A stretch of 64,000 nucleotides of DNA from Colletotrichum lupini. Its lineage: Eukaryota; Ascomycota; Sordariomycetes; Glomerellales; Glomerellaceae. This document shows, one piece after another, positions 1 to 12,635 of the stretch. The stretch covers positions 1,488,001 through 1,552,000 of the forward strand of contig NC_064682.1 in assembly GCF_023278565.1 (NCBI RefSeq), written 5' to 3'. The translations under genes and the position numbers were made by a program. The notes under the pieces were generated by a model, which was given only the letters and a program-made list of their open reading frames with translations, was not told the origin of the DNA and did not search any database. The first letter of the stretch is position 1, and each line of letters opens with the position of its first letter.

Positions 1-2860
1 GGCGGCGGCAGCGGTAGCAGCAGCGACGGCGAGGTCGATGAAGTGGTAGTTAGAGGTAAGTATAGTAGGTAGGTAAGTAAGTAGGTAGGTAGGTAGGTAG
101 GTGGGCAGCTGGGCTCCGGGCTCGGAGGCAGCGGAGGTCAAGCCACAGCCTGGGGGCAGAATAGCGGGAGCTGCTGGCAGGATATCCTCGCCCCCAAACT
201 ACCGGCTGACTAATAGACTGTAGCCTTGTATCGTGTAGTATGACTTTTCCCACCTGAGCGCAACCACCAAAAGCAGCATTTGCAACCTACAAAGACGATA
301 CGTTTACGTACATGTAGTTCAATAGAGGTTACAAAAGAAGGGCCGGCCGGTACTGACTTCCCCAATGGGAGATCAAAGTTCCGTCATTCACTGGTTCACA
401 AGGGGGGGCTCTCAAAGTCCTCGACGACCGGCAATCTGCGAGTCATGGAGCTGGCTCGCAATGAAGAACTGGGATGAGCCTGGCTCCGGGACGCAGTTCC
501 GTACCCGGGTGGTCGCTACCACGATGCTGGGGCCGTCAAACAAGGAGGGGGGGGGTTCGGCCTTGTCTCTGGGCTCTCTCTTTACCGCGGAGATTCTCCG
601 CTTGAGTCGAGAGGGCGTTCAAAAGGGGAGAAAATAAAAAAAAACGTGGCAGGGAGATTGGCTCTCTCTGGGGGTAATGGCAAGAGGTTTCTGTGACAGG
701 CCAACCCCTTGTTGAAATGAGAGAGGACGTGCGCGGTGTTCTGGAAGCCGCTGTTGGAATATTTTTGAATTTTGGAGTATTACCTCCACGTATTTTATTT
801 TATTTTACTTGATTATTTTATTATTTGGATTTCCGTTTGCTCGTACGTCCGTGAGGAGGGACCATCTCTTGACTCGTAGCTCTTCCGTCCGTTATCGGTT
901 TTGGCTTGTCGCTCAGTTTCCCATAACTGAATTAGGAGTCACTGATGGCATCGGGAATTTGAAGTTGCGATATGATGACAAGCAAGACATCTGGGGTTTC
1001 TGCAGCAGATGGGGATTCCACCAACAAGAGTGCGCGTATGGAGAACACACTGTTGTGTTACCATGCGGCGCACTTGAGGTTGTGGACCGAACTACCGGGA
1101 TTCCGGTAGGTGAACGAACGGAAACCACAACTTTGCAGAATGACGTTGCCGATAGCGATGCCAAGATAACGGAGGGCAACATGGAAACGGACGAAGACAG
1201 ATAATTGAAGGAAAATAAGAAATAGAAAATAAGAGTCAAGCGACGAAGTGGTACATCCAACCGCAAGGTCACAATGCGTACAGATAGGCGGAACATGGTG
1301 AAAAGGGACGGGACCTGGAAGTCGACCCGCCGTTCCCCGGGGCCCCGAGATCACAGAGATCAGACCGAAAACCAAACAGACGTGACGACGGTGCAGTGCT
1401 GGACGCCTGGAACACACCCCTATGACTCTTGTAAAGAGAACTATGTGGTTGAAGGGCAGACACACACCAGTTCGAATTGTCATCCGGAGGCCCAGCGACG
1501 TTCTGCTTTGACAGAGAAGGGTTCCGCGTCCATCAAAGCGTTGATGCTGCGCCCACGCCACTCTCTCCTACTCAGGCGTTCAGCACACCAGACGTCGCTG
1601 CCATCCATGATTCCATCCGTCCATACCCTAGGGCGCCGTTTTCTTCTGTGGTCGAGCGCCGCATCGACCTGCCCCAGCCGGCCGGGCATAGACTGACGCC
1701 TGAAGCCTGATGCCTGGAGCAGCGTAGCAGCGTGTTGCCTCTCTTTGTCTTCCCCCATCTTCCCTCCCCCCAGACACACCGTCCTCGGCTCATCTGCTCT
1801 TCCCCGTGGAGAGGGACAAGACTGGACGGGCCAAAGGTCGTTTTCGGCGAAAGGGAACCGGTCAAGTGACGAAGCCTGTAAACTCTGTCTGGCGAGGCTG
1901 GCCGCCCCCTAGATGACCAACATGGGATGGAAAGAGGGGAGGTTTCACATCTTTCAATGTCGGATATTGCTATCGGTCGGGGGGAAGCAGCGCCTGGGGG
2001 ATAGTAAGACACGGCGCGGAGCCGACTGCGATCGCGAAGTGACATTGAGAGACTCTGACGGACTATCTAGCGAGAAATAGCGATCTCTTAGACTCTGCTT
2101 CATCAACGAGCGCGACGCGGCATTGGCAAATGGCCTGCTGTTTTGTGGCGTGAGATGTTCGTCAGGAATGTCACCCTATCGATGCCCCGAAAGCACGCTC
2201 TGGCACGGTCGGAAGACATGCTGTAGGGAGTACGGGTAAGCCTGTAACGGTGTGACCTAGCTGCGAACACTCTCACAACGGATCAACGTTTAGCAGGATT
2301 GTCAAAGGCCTGATGCGCACATGTCGCGTGGCTCACTTCAGGGTTGTAGGTTCCGCGGCTACTCGCTTCTCACCCCCTCCCTCTCCCCCCCGGACTGAAC
2401 TTCTGAAGCCATGCCTTTGGCACTCTGTCCCATCTCCCCTGCCCCTTGTCTTTGACTGCCTGCCTGGCGTTGACCGTCACGAGGGCACCAAGGATCGGCG
2501 GCCTGGGCGCTGGCAGCTGGCACCGCGCATTAGAGCTTGTCCGCGTCAGGTGCCGAGGTGCATTTCGCTCCAAGGTGGTGGCTTCGGCGATGCTGGCTGG
2601 GAGCTGCGACTTTCTCTCGAGGGGGGAAACTAAAAGCATTGTTCGACGAGCACTTTACTGCTATAATCTGGAATATCGTGATTGGAATTGATGTGGGTTG
2701 TCCCCGTTGCCCACAGTATTCTAACTGGGGAACTCAATGTAACTCTCTGGTTACCTTGGACGATGGGCTATAGCAGACAGCATCGGCGATAGGTAGTTCG
2801 GCGGTGACGTAGCTTTCCTCGCCGGGCCCAAGCTCTCGGCAATGGCCAGGCCTGGGTCTC
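1..2860. other. Single-copy DNA, no recognisable gene
   Basis: Base composition is ordinary for a fungal intergenic or accessory region. No reading frame here has an ATG start together with recognisable domains, a convincing codon bias or well-formed introns. The longest open stretches (for example around 809-1204 and 1572-2045) show no family resemblance and overlap frames open on both strands. A short run of TAGG/TAAG units lies near the left edge. Small genes with several short exons cannot be excluded by eye. Confidence 0.5.
61..103. repeat. TAGG-type tandem repeat
   Basis: A tetranucleotide microsatellite made of TAGG and TAAG units. Interruptions suggest an old repeat. It is not a telomere repeat: fungal telomeres are normally TTAGGG, and no such array is present. 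Confidence 0.8.
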
Positions 2861-3733
2861 GAGCTCAGTCACCTCACTGTTTAACTCCATCGTTTTGCAT
2901 TACTAGAGGAGTGCCGCAGTATATGTAGACGCTACCCTACCCTCGAATTCCGTACTATTTAACCTTAACCCTTTTCTTACCCATCCTTTCCTCTATTCTA
3001 CCCTCTCCCTCGTTAAGGGATTACCAGAATCGTAGTTTTAATAGTTTATTAATAAGCTAGTATTACTATTTAGAAGTAAATAACCTACGCTCATACGTAG
3101 GTACTAGGAGTCTTATTATTATATAAATAGTAGTAAATATGCCGGAGTACTCGAGAGAGCTTTTTAATAGATTTTTAATATTATCTAAGGTAATAATCCT
3201 CGAGCTATAAGAGGAAGCCGAGGCGCTATATTAATACGGCCTTATCCGTCTCGTTAGTATTAATAATACCCTTCTTAGTATAGGATATATTAATAATACT
3301 CTACGGCCGTATTACTACGCTTCGTAAATCGTACTTAACGTTAATAAGGATTTTAGTATTATTTCTTAGTTCGTCTCTTAGTTCTTTTATCAAGACCGTT
3401 ATTATGGGGTTAGTTTAGTTATTAATATCTTAATAAGTATTTTAACTTAGTATACTTAGAGGCTCTTATAGCTCTTAAGTAGAGGCTTTTAAAGGACTTA
3501 TAATTAGACTTTTCGCTTATTATAAGCAAAGCTATTATAGTTAAAGCTATAGTAACCTCGATAATAAGTAGTTAGTAATATAATTATCTTTCTTTTATAA
3601 TAAGTTTAAAAAAGTATCTTAATTTAAGTACTAGGTAGGTACTATACTGTTTTATTAAAACTATATTCTTATACTTGTGACTTAGAAAGAATTAACTTTC
3701 TTCGATAATAAGGTACTTAGAGCTCAGTCACCT
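2861..3733 (+). mobile_element. 845-bp RIP-mutated element, copy A, with 14-bp TSD
   Basis: The element proper is 2875-3719, flanked by perfect 14-bp direct repeats GAGCTCAGTCACCT at 2861-2874 and 3720-3733. It begins CACTGTTTAACTCC and ends AAGGTACTTA, with no terminal inverted repeats and no poly-A tail. A second copy in the opposite orientation lies at 36609-37459 with the same two ends and its own 14-bp duplication. The left ~100 bp keep normal composition. The interior is AT-rich and, aligned to copy B, differs mainly by C/T and G/A changes, as RIP predicts. In the minus direction part of the interior reads as a charged, coiled-coil-like peptide interrupted by RIP-type stops, so it may derive from a coding element. 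The class is unknown; the long duplication is more typical of target-primed insertion (LINE or SINE) than of DNA transposons. Confidence 0.8.
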
Positions 3734-4361
3734 GCTCACCGTCCCCAGCCGGTCCTGCCTCGCTTAAGGAGGTGCCGGCGTCGCCGGCATTGCGGTAGAG
3801 AACACATGAGCCGCCTACGAAATTGGTTCGGCCGCGAACTTGGAGCTTTGGGTGGCCTCTCGGTAATTTGTACGCATATTGCCGCGGGATCAAATGATCG
3901 AGGTCTGAGTGAGTGACCCGCGAAGCTTCAATTGGATGTAAGACTTGCTGCTTTGGTTGATGGGGAATACCGTGAAGAGCATGTAGGCCCGTAGGGTCCA
4001 GTTCCACCATGCATACGTGCGATTACGGGTCTGAACGTAGGTCACATCTGTCTAGCATCTCGACTCTCAAAGTTCAGCTCAATATACCAGTATAGCATGG
4101 GCAAGTAAAGGCATTCGGGATCTATGTGCTATCTGATAGGAAGCAGGTAGAATCATAAAAGAAAAGAATGAGAAAAGCTTGTTGGGCTTATAAAAGAGAC
4201 AAGAGCTCCTTCACGCTGTTTTGACTCTACGAAAAGATGCAAACCAACGAAAATGGCCGACAATTAGGCCAGAGTCACTGACTGTGGCTTCAATCTCCAA
4301 ATCTTGACACAGTATCGGTGAATCGCAACAAAGTCGTGAATGATTCGACCTTGCAGTCCTC
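3734..4361. other. Single-copy spacer
   Basis: Normal-GC sequence between element A and the weak ORF candidates. An open minus frame at 3717-4010 runs into the repeat boundary and has no recognisable features. Nothing else seen. Confidence 0.5.
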
Positions 4362-4754
4362 TTATTCTTGCCGTGTCTGGATGCCACTCAAGCCGTAAGC
4401 GCAATTCCTGCGAACAGAATCAATTCTGTACGACTCCCGAGTTTTTACAATGAAGAGAGTTTTAAGAGGCTCCAGCTTGGTTTTCCATTGCTCGCCGACC
4501 TTGAGACGAGAAAGATAAATTGTTTGATGTCCTACCCATTGTTCAATATCGACTTTCGACTTGATATGAAGCCTTAGTAATGTATCGTGCTTCTGAAGTC
4601 GGAGGAAGTGGCGGGCGTCATGCCGGATGGAGACCGGAGATTCGGGCGTGTCCCGGGTCTTTGCTCCACAGCCGGGAGAGAGACGGCACCTTCCATTCGG
4701 ATGTGCCTGGCTTGCCATCTTGCAGCATATCTCCGTCATTTCTAATTCATCCAT
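4362..4754 (-). CDS. Possible small protein, 130 aa, unrecognised
   Basis: An ATG at 4754-4752 opens a 130-codon minus-strand frame ending at 4362. The product is hydrophilic with a basic middle, a Cys-rich start (EICCKMA, RCRLSPGC) and no signal peptide. I recognise no domain. Upstream, the minus strand shows a well-formed 59-nt intron in the would-be leader (4853-4795, donor GTGAGT, acceptor TTGCAG) and, before that, a TATAAATA sequence near 4870. These leader signals are the main reason to list it. Codon use is unremarkable. It lies between two transposon blocks and could be a lineage-specific gene or a chance ORF. Confidence 0.3.
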   Translation of the reverse strand: MDELEMTEICCKMASQAHPNGRCRLSPGCGAKTRDTPESPVSIRHDARHFLRLQKHDTLLRLHIKSKVDIEQWVGHQTIYLSRLKVGEQWKTKLEPLKTLFIVKTRESYRIDSVRRNCAYGLSGIQTRQE

Positions 4755-4871
4755 CGTTATTAAAAATCTCAAGCGTCAATCGTCATTGTTAGATCTGCAA
4801 GTTTTTTTTATTAAGTTTTTTATTTGTATTTTTTTTAATCAGTGGCAACTCACATCATATGATCTCGGTAT

Positions 4872-5135
4872 TTATATCATGAGCTGGCAAGTCGATATCA
4901 TGCCTGCAACCAGCTGCACCAAATGTTGTCTCTTTTTAGTCGTCAGCACCGTGATGACAAACTTCCATCCGAAATCCCTGAATTCCAGCAACACCATCCC
5001 AGTAGCTGCCATGCCTTTGGAATACAGCGACATCAGTGGCAAGCAAAGAGCGCTCGCGTGATCACTGCCAAAACTCAGTTGAGCATCCATACCAAATCCA
5101 CCCGAACCAACCAGGAACAGAGGCACAATTTGCAT
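4872..5135 (-). CDS. Possible small hydrophobic protein, 87 aa, unrecognised
   Basis: An ATG at 5135-5133 opens an 87-codon minus frame with a hydrophobic start (MQIVPLFLVGSGGFGMD) and several later hydrophobic stretches. The same frame stays open further upstream but without an ATG. A possible intron lies just upstream on the minus strand, with a TGCTAAC branch-like motif before a CATAG acceptor, so the true 5' end could be different. Its stop overlaps the TATAAATA that may serve the next minus-strand ORF. No family recognised; a decayed fragment of a membrane protein is an alternative. Confidence 0.22.
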   Translation of the reverse strand: MQIVPLFLVGSGGFGMDAQLSFGSDHASALCLPLMSLYSKGMAATGMVLLEFRDFGWKFVITVLTTKKRQHLVQLVAGMISTCQLMI

Positions 5136-5433
5136 CGTCGAACCTCCAAACGCGGATAGCAGAGAAGTGTGTCTCTTCCAGCGATCTCTATGCCGGATCA
5201 AGTTAGCAATGACAGACCACCACTGGCCTGACAGCACGTCTAGCACTCGACGGTGCCGAAAAGATCTCACTGCCGCTCTTTACTGCCGCGCCTCACTGCC
5301 GAAGAAGATGGTTTCATTTGTCTCGGATGCCGGGGCGTTTAAAAAAAAAGTCTGGGGTAATAAGCAAACATCAGGGTGAGGGTTCAGCCCGAACGCTGAA
5401 ATTCCCGAGATGGGTGGTGGTCGCCTTGGTGTG

Positions 5434-5658
5434 TGTTGGTATACACGTAGGCAGGTCAGACCTTTTGGTCGCGACTAGGTCAATAGGTCAGTATAGGTCT
5501 ATTGCGTGTATATAGGAGGGGAAGATCGTGGGCAGAGCCCGCGGTCCCTTAGTAGGTATGGGTAGGTAAAAGGGTCCGTCTACACGGGCCCAGACTGCCT
5601 ACTTACTACCCCTACCTAACTACTTAATAGGGCCCCTTTTCTACTTTATAATCTAATA
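5434..5658 (-). repeat. Copia LTR, left copy (3' LTR of the minus-sense element)
   Basis: 225 bp, aligned without gaps to 12636-12860. It begins TGTTGG at the outer edge; its inner end reads CTAATA where the partner has CCAACA, as expected for CA-to-TA mutation. The outer half is nearly intact and the inner third is mutated. Confidence 0.95.
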
Positions 5659-6464
5659 TTAATAGTCTTTTATTTTTATAATAGAAAAGGCTAGAATAGG
5701 GGCTAGGTCCCCCGCTAATAAGAACTAGTAATAAAATCTATAGTTAATCCCCTATTTAGAAATACCCAAAGCCGTATACTAAAATTTTAGTATAGCTTCT
5801 ATTATAATTATTCGTATAAAAATTTTAGTATCCCCTTTTTCTAATTACTTCTTAATCCTCTAATATATATAATCTATATACCTAAACTCCTTAGAAATCG
5901 TTAAATTTAGTATAGTTAAAAAAGAGCTTTTTATTAGTTTAATTACGCCCTAAATACGTATGTTTTTTTTTAAGCTAAAGCTTAAAAAGCGTATACGTTT
6001 ACTAAACAACTTACTACCTATAGTATACTACTATTTTAACTACGTATTACCTATCTTTTTATTTTAACTATAATAATTCCTTTACTAACGAATCGTTCGA
6101 ATAACTTATTTAGTATACTCTTTATAAACCTATTAGCTAGGTTATTATCGTTACTAATTTAACGGATCTTATAGAGCTCGCGGTATTTATATAATTACTT
6201 ACGTATTATAATATCTATTATAAGGCGCTTTTTTTTTATAATACCTAGCTTAATAAGGTATTTATATAGTAAGTATAAATTTATATAAACTATAATAGGG
6301 ATCTTTAGAACGTCGAGTTATTTAGTAATAAGGTCTAGGGTAGTTAAGATAGTATAGGTAACGTTAATATTTATAACTATTCTATAGATTTTTAATGTTA
6401 ATACGCTCTAGGTAATCCTTTTATTCTTCGTAGAGCTATAATAAATAATATTACTATTAATTAT

Positions 6465-6978
6465 TGTTACGAAGGTAACTTTGTTTACCTTATTATTCGC
6501 CTTATTATCAATATTACGTAAGCAAACTATATACCATATTAATCTACGATTTCTGTAGATTATTATAGGTTTTGATTATGTAAGCAATACTGCTTATATA
6601 AGCTTACGTGAGCAATGGAAAGTACTGGAAGGTAACTAAATAATCTGGAATTTACTCGAGGCGGAATTACGTACTACGATTACGCATTCACTTACGTATA
6701 CGCTTATTAATTATATCATAATTAATAAGCAATGGAATATTCTAGTAGGAGGTTTTTATGCCTATATGTAGGCGTGTATTTGCCTACCTAGACCTTTCGT
6801 TAAGCAAGCAACTTCTCATATAGTAATTTAACTATATTACTCTCTTTACTACAAAAACCTCTTTTATATACGCTTATATCCCCTATATTCATATATTCTT
6901 GCTTCTATATGAATATTCACTTTTTATATTCTTTATAAGAATATCCCGCATTACCTCGTTAAAGCTATACGTGCTAGA
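6465..6978. mobile_element. 514-bp solo-LTR-like element, copy 1, inside copia
   Basis: It starts TGTTACGAAGGTAAC and ends ACGTGCTAGA, and is flanked by the 5-bp duplication ATTAT (6460-6464 and 6979-6983). It is about 98% identical to 58899-59412 (about nine differences, both transitions and transversions) and has exactly the same length. Unlike its host it keeps many CA and TG dinucleotides, so it escaped RIP. A TG start, 5-bp TSD and no coding potential fit a solo LTR, although the 3' end is GA rather than the usual CA. It contains a perfect 13-bp stem with a 3-nt loop at 6702-6730 and several shorter dyads. It must be younger than the copia host. Confidence 0.88.
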
Positions 6979-7499
6979 ATTATAAAGCTCTCGTTAGTCT
7001 ATTCTTTATTTATAAGGATAATAATATAACCCAGCTATAAGGTATAATTAGTATTATTTACGAATAACCTATTTACGAAGACGAAGAGTTTAGCTATAGT
7101 TAGATCTAATAATATAAATATAAGCCCTTAGTTTAAGTATTTTATTTATTATTTAATATAACGGTTTAGTGTAGCGTAATTAGTAAATAACGGATTTACT
7201 TAGTATTAAGTAGTAAATAACGTATTAAAAGCTACCTCTAGTTAGTAAATTAATATAATATAAGTACTTCGAGCTCGCTACTTAACGAATTATTATTTAG
7301 TATCTAATATTAAGGGGTTAACCTACTTAAGCTTTTTCCCTTAGTTTTTCTATTTAAGTATTATATTAATACTTTTTAGTAAGATAATCCCGCTATTAAA
7401 AATAAGCGGCTCGTTAGCTAATAGTTATTATTTTAGTTTAGTTAGTAACTTAGCGCACTTAAGCTCGGTTTTTTCTTTTTAGCTAAAAGTCTTATTTAA

Positions 7500-7745
7500 T
7501 AATTTAATAATATTATTAGTCTATATACTAATAATACTAAATAATCCGCTTTCTTTTATTAAAACTAATAAGCATAGATCGAACGTAGATATTATTATTT
7601 AAAATACTTTTAAATAATACTTACTATATATTACTTATTAATAAGTACTAGATTTTATAAAACCGTATAGTAGCTATACGACGTATAAAATAGTGCCCTT
7701 AGGGTATAAATAATAAATCTAAGCTAGTAATTAAATAAAAACCTT
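7500..7745 (-). pseudogene. Copia reverse transcriptase relic
   Basis: In one minus-strand frame the motifs YPKGT, LLYGF, STFDLCLL and a degenerate catalytic-Asp segment occur in the order and spacing of Ty1/copia reverse transcriptases. Asp-to-Asn and Gln/Trp-to-stop changes are those made by RIP. This fixes both class and orientation of the element. Confidence 0.85.
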
Positions 7746-10700
7746 ATAATAAAGAGGTTAGCTTAATTATATATATACTTAAGTAATATCTTATAACTAG
7801 ATAACGTAGCCTTCCTAGATTAGGGTCGGGGCTAGGGTAAGGATTAAATATTAACTAGTTCTTTAAATTATTAGCGACTATATAAAAATCTCTTTCTTCC
7901 CCTCGTTATTATACCTTTATATAACTAAGTAAGACTTTTTAATAGGGTTAAGTCTTAGGTTCTTAATCTCGTTAATGAATCGAGATTTAAATATCCTTAT
8001 ATCCCTATATTTAGGGCTAAGTTAAATAAATTTAATTACCCCTCTCTTTACTAGTCCTAAAAGCTCCTTATTAATAAATTTTATAAAAGGTACTCCTAGG
8101 GTAGTAATAATACCCTTATTATAGAGCTTAATAATTAGCTTAAAATTTACTTCTTTTTTAAATATAAAGTAAGTCGTAGTTATAAAAGTATTACCGCGGC
8201 TGCGCTATATTAATATTTTTTTAATTTTTTTATTCCGTAATAGAGGGTCGTTATTAATTATAATAACGATCTTATTAAGGACTTTATTTATAGCGGCGTT
8301 ATTATTAATTAGTTAGTTAATTATAGGGATTAGTAAGTAGTTAACGTACTTTATTATCGTAACTAGCGGCTCGGGGTTAACCTCCTCTAAGTACTAAGGT
8401 TTAATTATAATAACTTAAAAGCTTATTAAGCCGTAAGGTAATTTTACTACGTAAGTAGTACTATTTATTAAAACGAGCTTAAATAGGCCTTTCTATCCCT
8501 TACCTTCTCGCTAAATTTTAATATTTAACTATAGTAATAAATTAATAATATAGGAGATATTTAGTCCGTTTTAAGTAGCTAGTGCCTCGCTTATTTACTT
8601 ATTAATATAAAGTTTACGGACTTCCCTTATTACTTTCTTAACTACTTTTATATATTAAGTAATATTTAGTAACAGTAGAAATTTATCAGAAGTGCGTAGA
8701 AAAGCTCTAAAAACGAGGAGTATAAGAACGAGGCTATTTAGGCTAATTATATCGTTAACTATTTTAATTATAGCCTAAAGTATAGCCTCTGCGCTTATTA
8801 ATAAGTATTTATTTTAAATAATATTATATATCTTTTTAAGTACTACGTAGTATTTCTTAGCCTTATTAATATTATTATAAGCTTTAATAAGTATTTTTTT
8901 AACTTTAATAAATATAGATTTAGTAAAAGATTTAAACTCTGCGGCGCTAAAGTTCTTATTAGTATTTATAATAATCTAGTCTAGCGGACCGAGGTAGACG
9001 TTAATTTAATATAACTAAAGAGCCTCTTATATTTACTTCGTAGTTATATTCGCAAGGAACCTTATTACTTAAAAAGAAGTAGTAGTATTAATAACGTAAA
9101 GTACTAGTTAGTTAGTGCCCTTATAATTTATTAAGTATATTACGTTAATTATAACTTTATAATTAAAATCGTAATTATTTTATAAGGTAAATTTAAATTA
9201 GCTAGGGGTAGTAGCGTTAAGTTAATATTATTAGTAGATCTTCGTAAGCTTCTCGAGGGCTACGATTTTTATATTATTATTAAACTATTAAAATAGCTTT
9301 AAGAAATAAGGAACTAAAGAATAGCTAAAGTGCCGATATAAGTAGCGTAATTCGCCCTTTATTAAGTAGTTAGTAATAGCTTTTTTATTATTAAAGAGTA
9401 GAAGCTAAGGGTGTCCTTATTTACGAATAATAAGTATTATAATATCTCTTTTAATTAGTAAGTTATTAATATTATTAAAGTATATTCCTAGCTTATTTAT
9501 ATCCCTTAAGTAGTATAAAAAAGGAGTATTAGTTAGTAAGACGTAAAAAGTAATATTACTAAATAGGGTACTAACGACCGTAAATCTTAATAATTTTATA
9601 GGTTTATTATTATTAAATCGAATACTTACCTCGCCGGCTCTAGAGGTATTAAGAATAACTTTAGGTCGTTATTATTATAATACGAGGAGTTAAGGGTAGC
9701 CCGTAGTTAAGAATTCCGTAGCGCCGGTATTAGGTATAATATTTTAAAAGTCCCTTAACGAGTACCTCTTATTTAATAAAAAGGAGGTTATTAGTTTTAT
9801 AAGCTTAATTAACTTATTAATAGAGGTAGTATTAATAAGGCTATGCTCTATTACCTAAGTAGTGAGGATATTTATAAGGGTTCTGCTATTAGTAATAGTC
9901 GTAAAGTATATTATTAAGATCTAAACTTTATCTTCGTAGTTATCCTTATAGTTAAAGTCGAGGCTATTAAAGTATTAGATTATAGTATTATTATTATCGT
10001 TGTTAGTAGGGGCGGTTCTTTTATAAAAAGCGAGGAACTATAAATATAAGCTCGGTATAGATCTTTTATTTCTTTCTTTACTATTTTTATATTTTTTATA
10101 TACTTAACGTCGCTCTTTTTCTAAGTACTTAGTTAATTAATAGCCGGTTTTATAATAAATAAAATATTTTTTATTAATAGTACTGCGGCCGCGTTAATTC
10201 TATTTATTAAATTAGGTCTTTTTATTAGAGCTACTATAAGTGCGGTTAGTTTAGTAAGTAGCAGGGACCTCTTTATTATAAGTACTATTTTAGAGATATT
10301 ACTACTTATTACGGTTGCGCTCTCTCTTTTTAATATTAATCGAAGTACTAAGCTAGTAGTAAATATTAGTAAATATAAGTACTGGGTTAAGTATAGTAAG
10401 TTTATATTTTAGTATACTATTTACGTAGTAGAGGAGTTAGTTACTTATATTAAAAATAGATCCCTAAGTAGCTAGTACCCCGTAAAGGATTATAATATAG
10501 TTAATTAGCGCTTATAAAATCTATTAGTTCGACTTACTTAGGTTCTTACGAACTATAGAGTATTAATAAAAGTTATAAAGCTTAGCGAGGTAGTTTTAAC
10601 GGCTCGTAAGCGGCTCGAAGTATTCTTAGGTCCTTTAGTATATTATATTAAAGCTAAGCGGGTTAGAAGTATTACTAAGTTAGTTAAAGTAGAAGGTTAA

Positions 10701-12635
10701 TACCCTTCCCTTAAGTATATTTAGGAAAGTACTAAAATAGTATTATTTACTAATTCCTACCCGTTAGTATAGTACTTTAAAAATCTAAAGCTTCTTATTA
10801 AAAATATCGTACTTCTTATTATTATACTTATTTTTATTATTATAGAGCTTAGCGAGGTTAATTAATTAATAAGTATTAAGTATAATATTATTTTTAGTTT
10901 TTATATCGAAGTATAATATCTAATGGGGTAGATTTTACTATTAAGTAATAATAACTTTATTTTTTAGTTCTTTCTCTTCTTCTTTTTAAAGAGGTAGTAA
11001 GTTAGTTAGTTAATAATAAAGCTAAGGTCGGAATCTTAATTACTAAGATTAAGTAAGTTAGGGTTATAAAGATTCCCTTACTATTTCTCTAGCTTATTAA
11101 ATAAGATTATTAGTATTTATTAGCTATAAGAGTAGTAAGTAGAGGAAGTAAGGATTATAATATAATATATTAAAGTGTTTAGTACGGCTATAATAGGCTA
11201 CGATCTCTTTAAAAGTCTAGGTAAGGAAGTATTAAGTATTAAGAGCGCTAGCGATCTTTTTTATTATTTAACTACGATTTTTAATTATTAAATTAATACC
11301 GTTATTTATAAAGAAGTCTCTTAGCTTTTTAAGAATCGTACTTTTTATTCTTAAAAAGTCCCTTACTTCTTAGCTTTAGAAGTCGGTTTTAAAGTCCTTT
11401 TATAGCTCCTCGCCCGTTAGGCCGTTTTAATAATAATATCTTATTATATAAAAAATAAAAATATTAAGCTTTTTATTATTTATAAGGGCGGGTATAATGT
11501 TAAATAAGCCCTATTAAGTTAGGTTAACGTAGTCTTATTAATAAATTAGAATTGGGCATAGTTCCGTAATTTAAGAATATAGGTAGGCCAGAGGTAATAT
11601 TAACTAATCGTTAGACCCTTCTTACTTATTATTAGGGCCGGTAGTTATTATAGTATATTTATAAAGTAAGTTATATAATAGAAAATTATTATAGGATATA
11701 ATTATCGTATTATAATTATAATATAACGTTAGTTAAGTTAGAAAGAGTAGTAAGTTAGTTATAATAATCGTTTTAATAGTAGTAAGCGGGCTACTATTAT
11801 TAATTAAAAAATTCTGCTCTTTTAACGAGGTATATAAACAGAAGGTTACTAAGGTTAGTAAAAGGTTATAAAAAAGAAAAAAAGGCCTTTTATAACTATA
11901 CTTTTAGTAATAAATAGAGGATTTTATTAGCTACTAATTAGCAATTCTTTTTAATATTTCTCGTACCTTATTTTACTAGTTTAGTCTCAGAGCTTTTATT
12001 AAATTAAAAAGAGGTAGATTTATTAATAATATAAAATAGATCCCTATTACTACTATTATTAAGATCTTTTCCTTTCTTTAGTATCTTAGAATATTTCGCT
12101 ATTAGTAAAAGATTTATTATTAACGTATTTATAATTCTAAAGGTTTTATTATTACTAAGTACTAGTACGCTAGTGATTATTAAATTAATCTCTTAGTAAT
12201 TAATCTCCTCTTACTTATTATTAGTTTAAAATAGCGCTTAGTTATAATATATTTAAAATAAATTCTTTTATAAGCGGTTTAATTAAAAGGAAGTTAGTAA
12301 TAGTAATAAGGCTAGCGGAGATAATATTAATAATAAAAGCGAGGTTAATAATAGTAATAAAGTAGTTAATCTTTTTATAGTAATAGTCTTAATAAAAGAG
12401 ATTATATACGATAGAGTACGTTCTTAACGGCCCGTAACTAGTTAATTAGTTATTAGCTAGTAGTAGTAAAAGAGAGCTAAGGTAGTATAGACTAGGCTAC
12501 TTATTATTAGTTAAATAGATAGAACTAAGTTAATAAGTCGGAATAGTTAGCGAGGTAAATTAAAACTATCTCTTTTATAATTATATCCTTATTAACTTAC
12601 GGTAGAAATATATATATAATTTAACTACTAATTAG

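Noticed and set aside
2446..2691. Overlapping small frames around 2.3-2.7 kb
   Set aside because: No domains, no clear introns, frames open on both strands.
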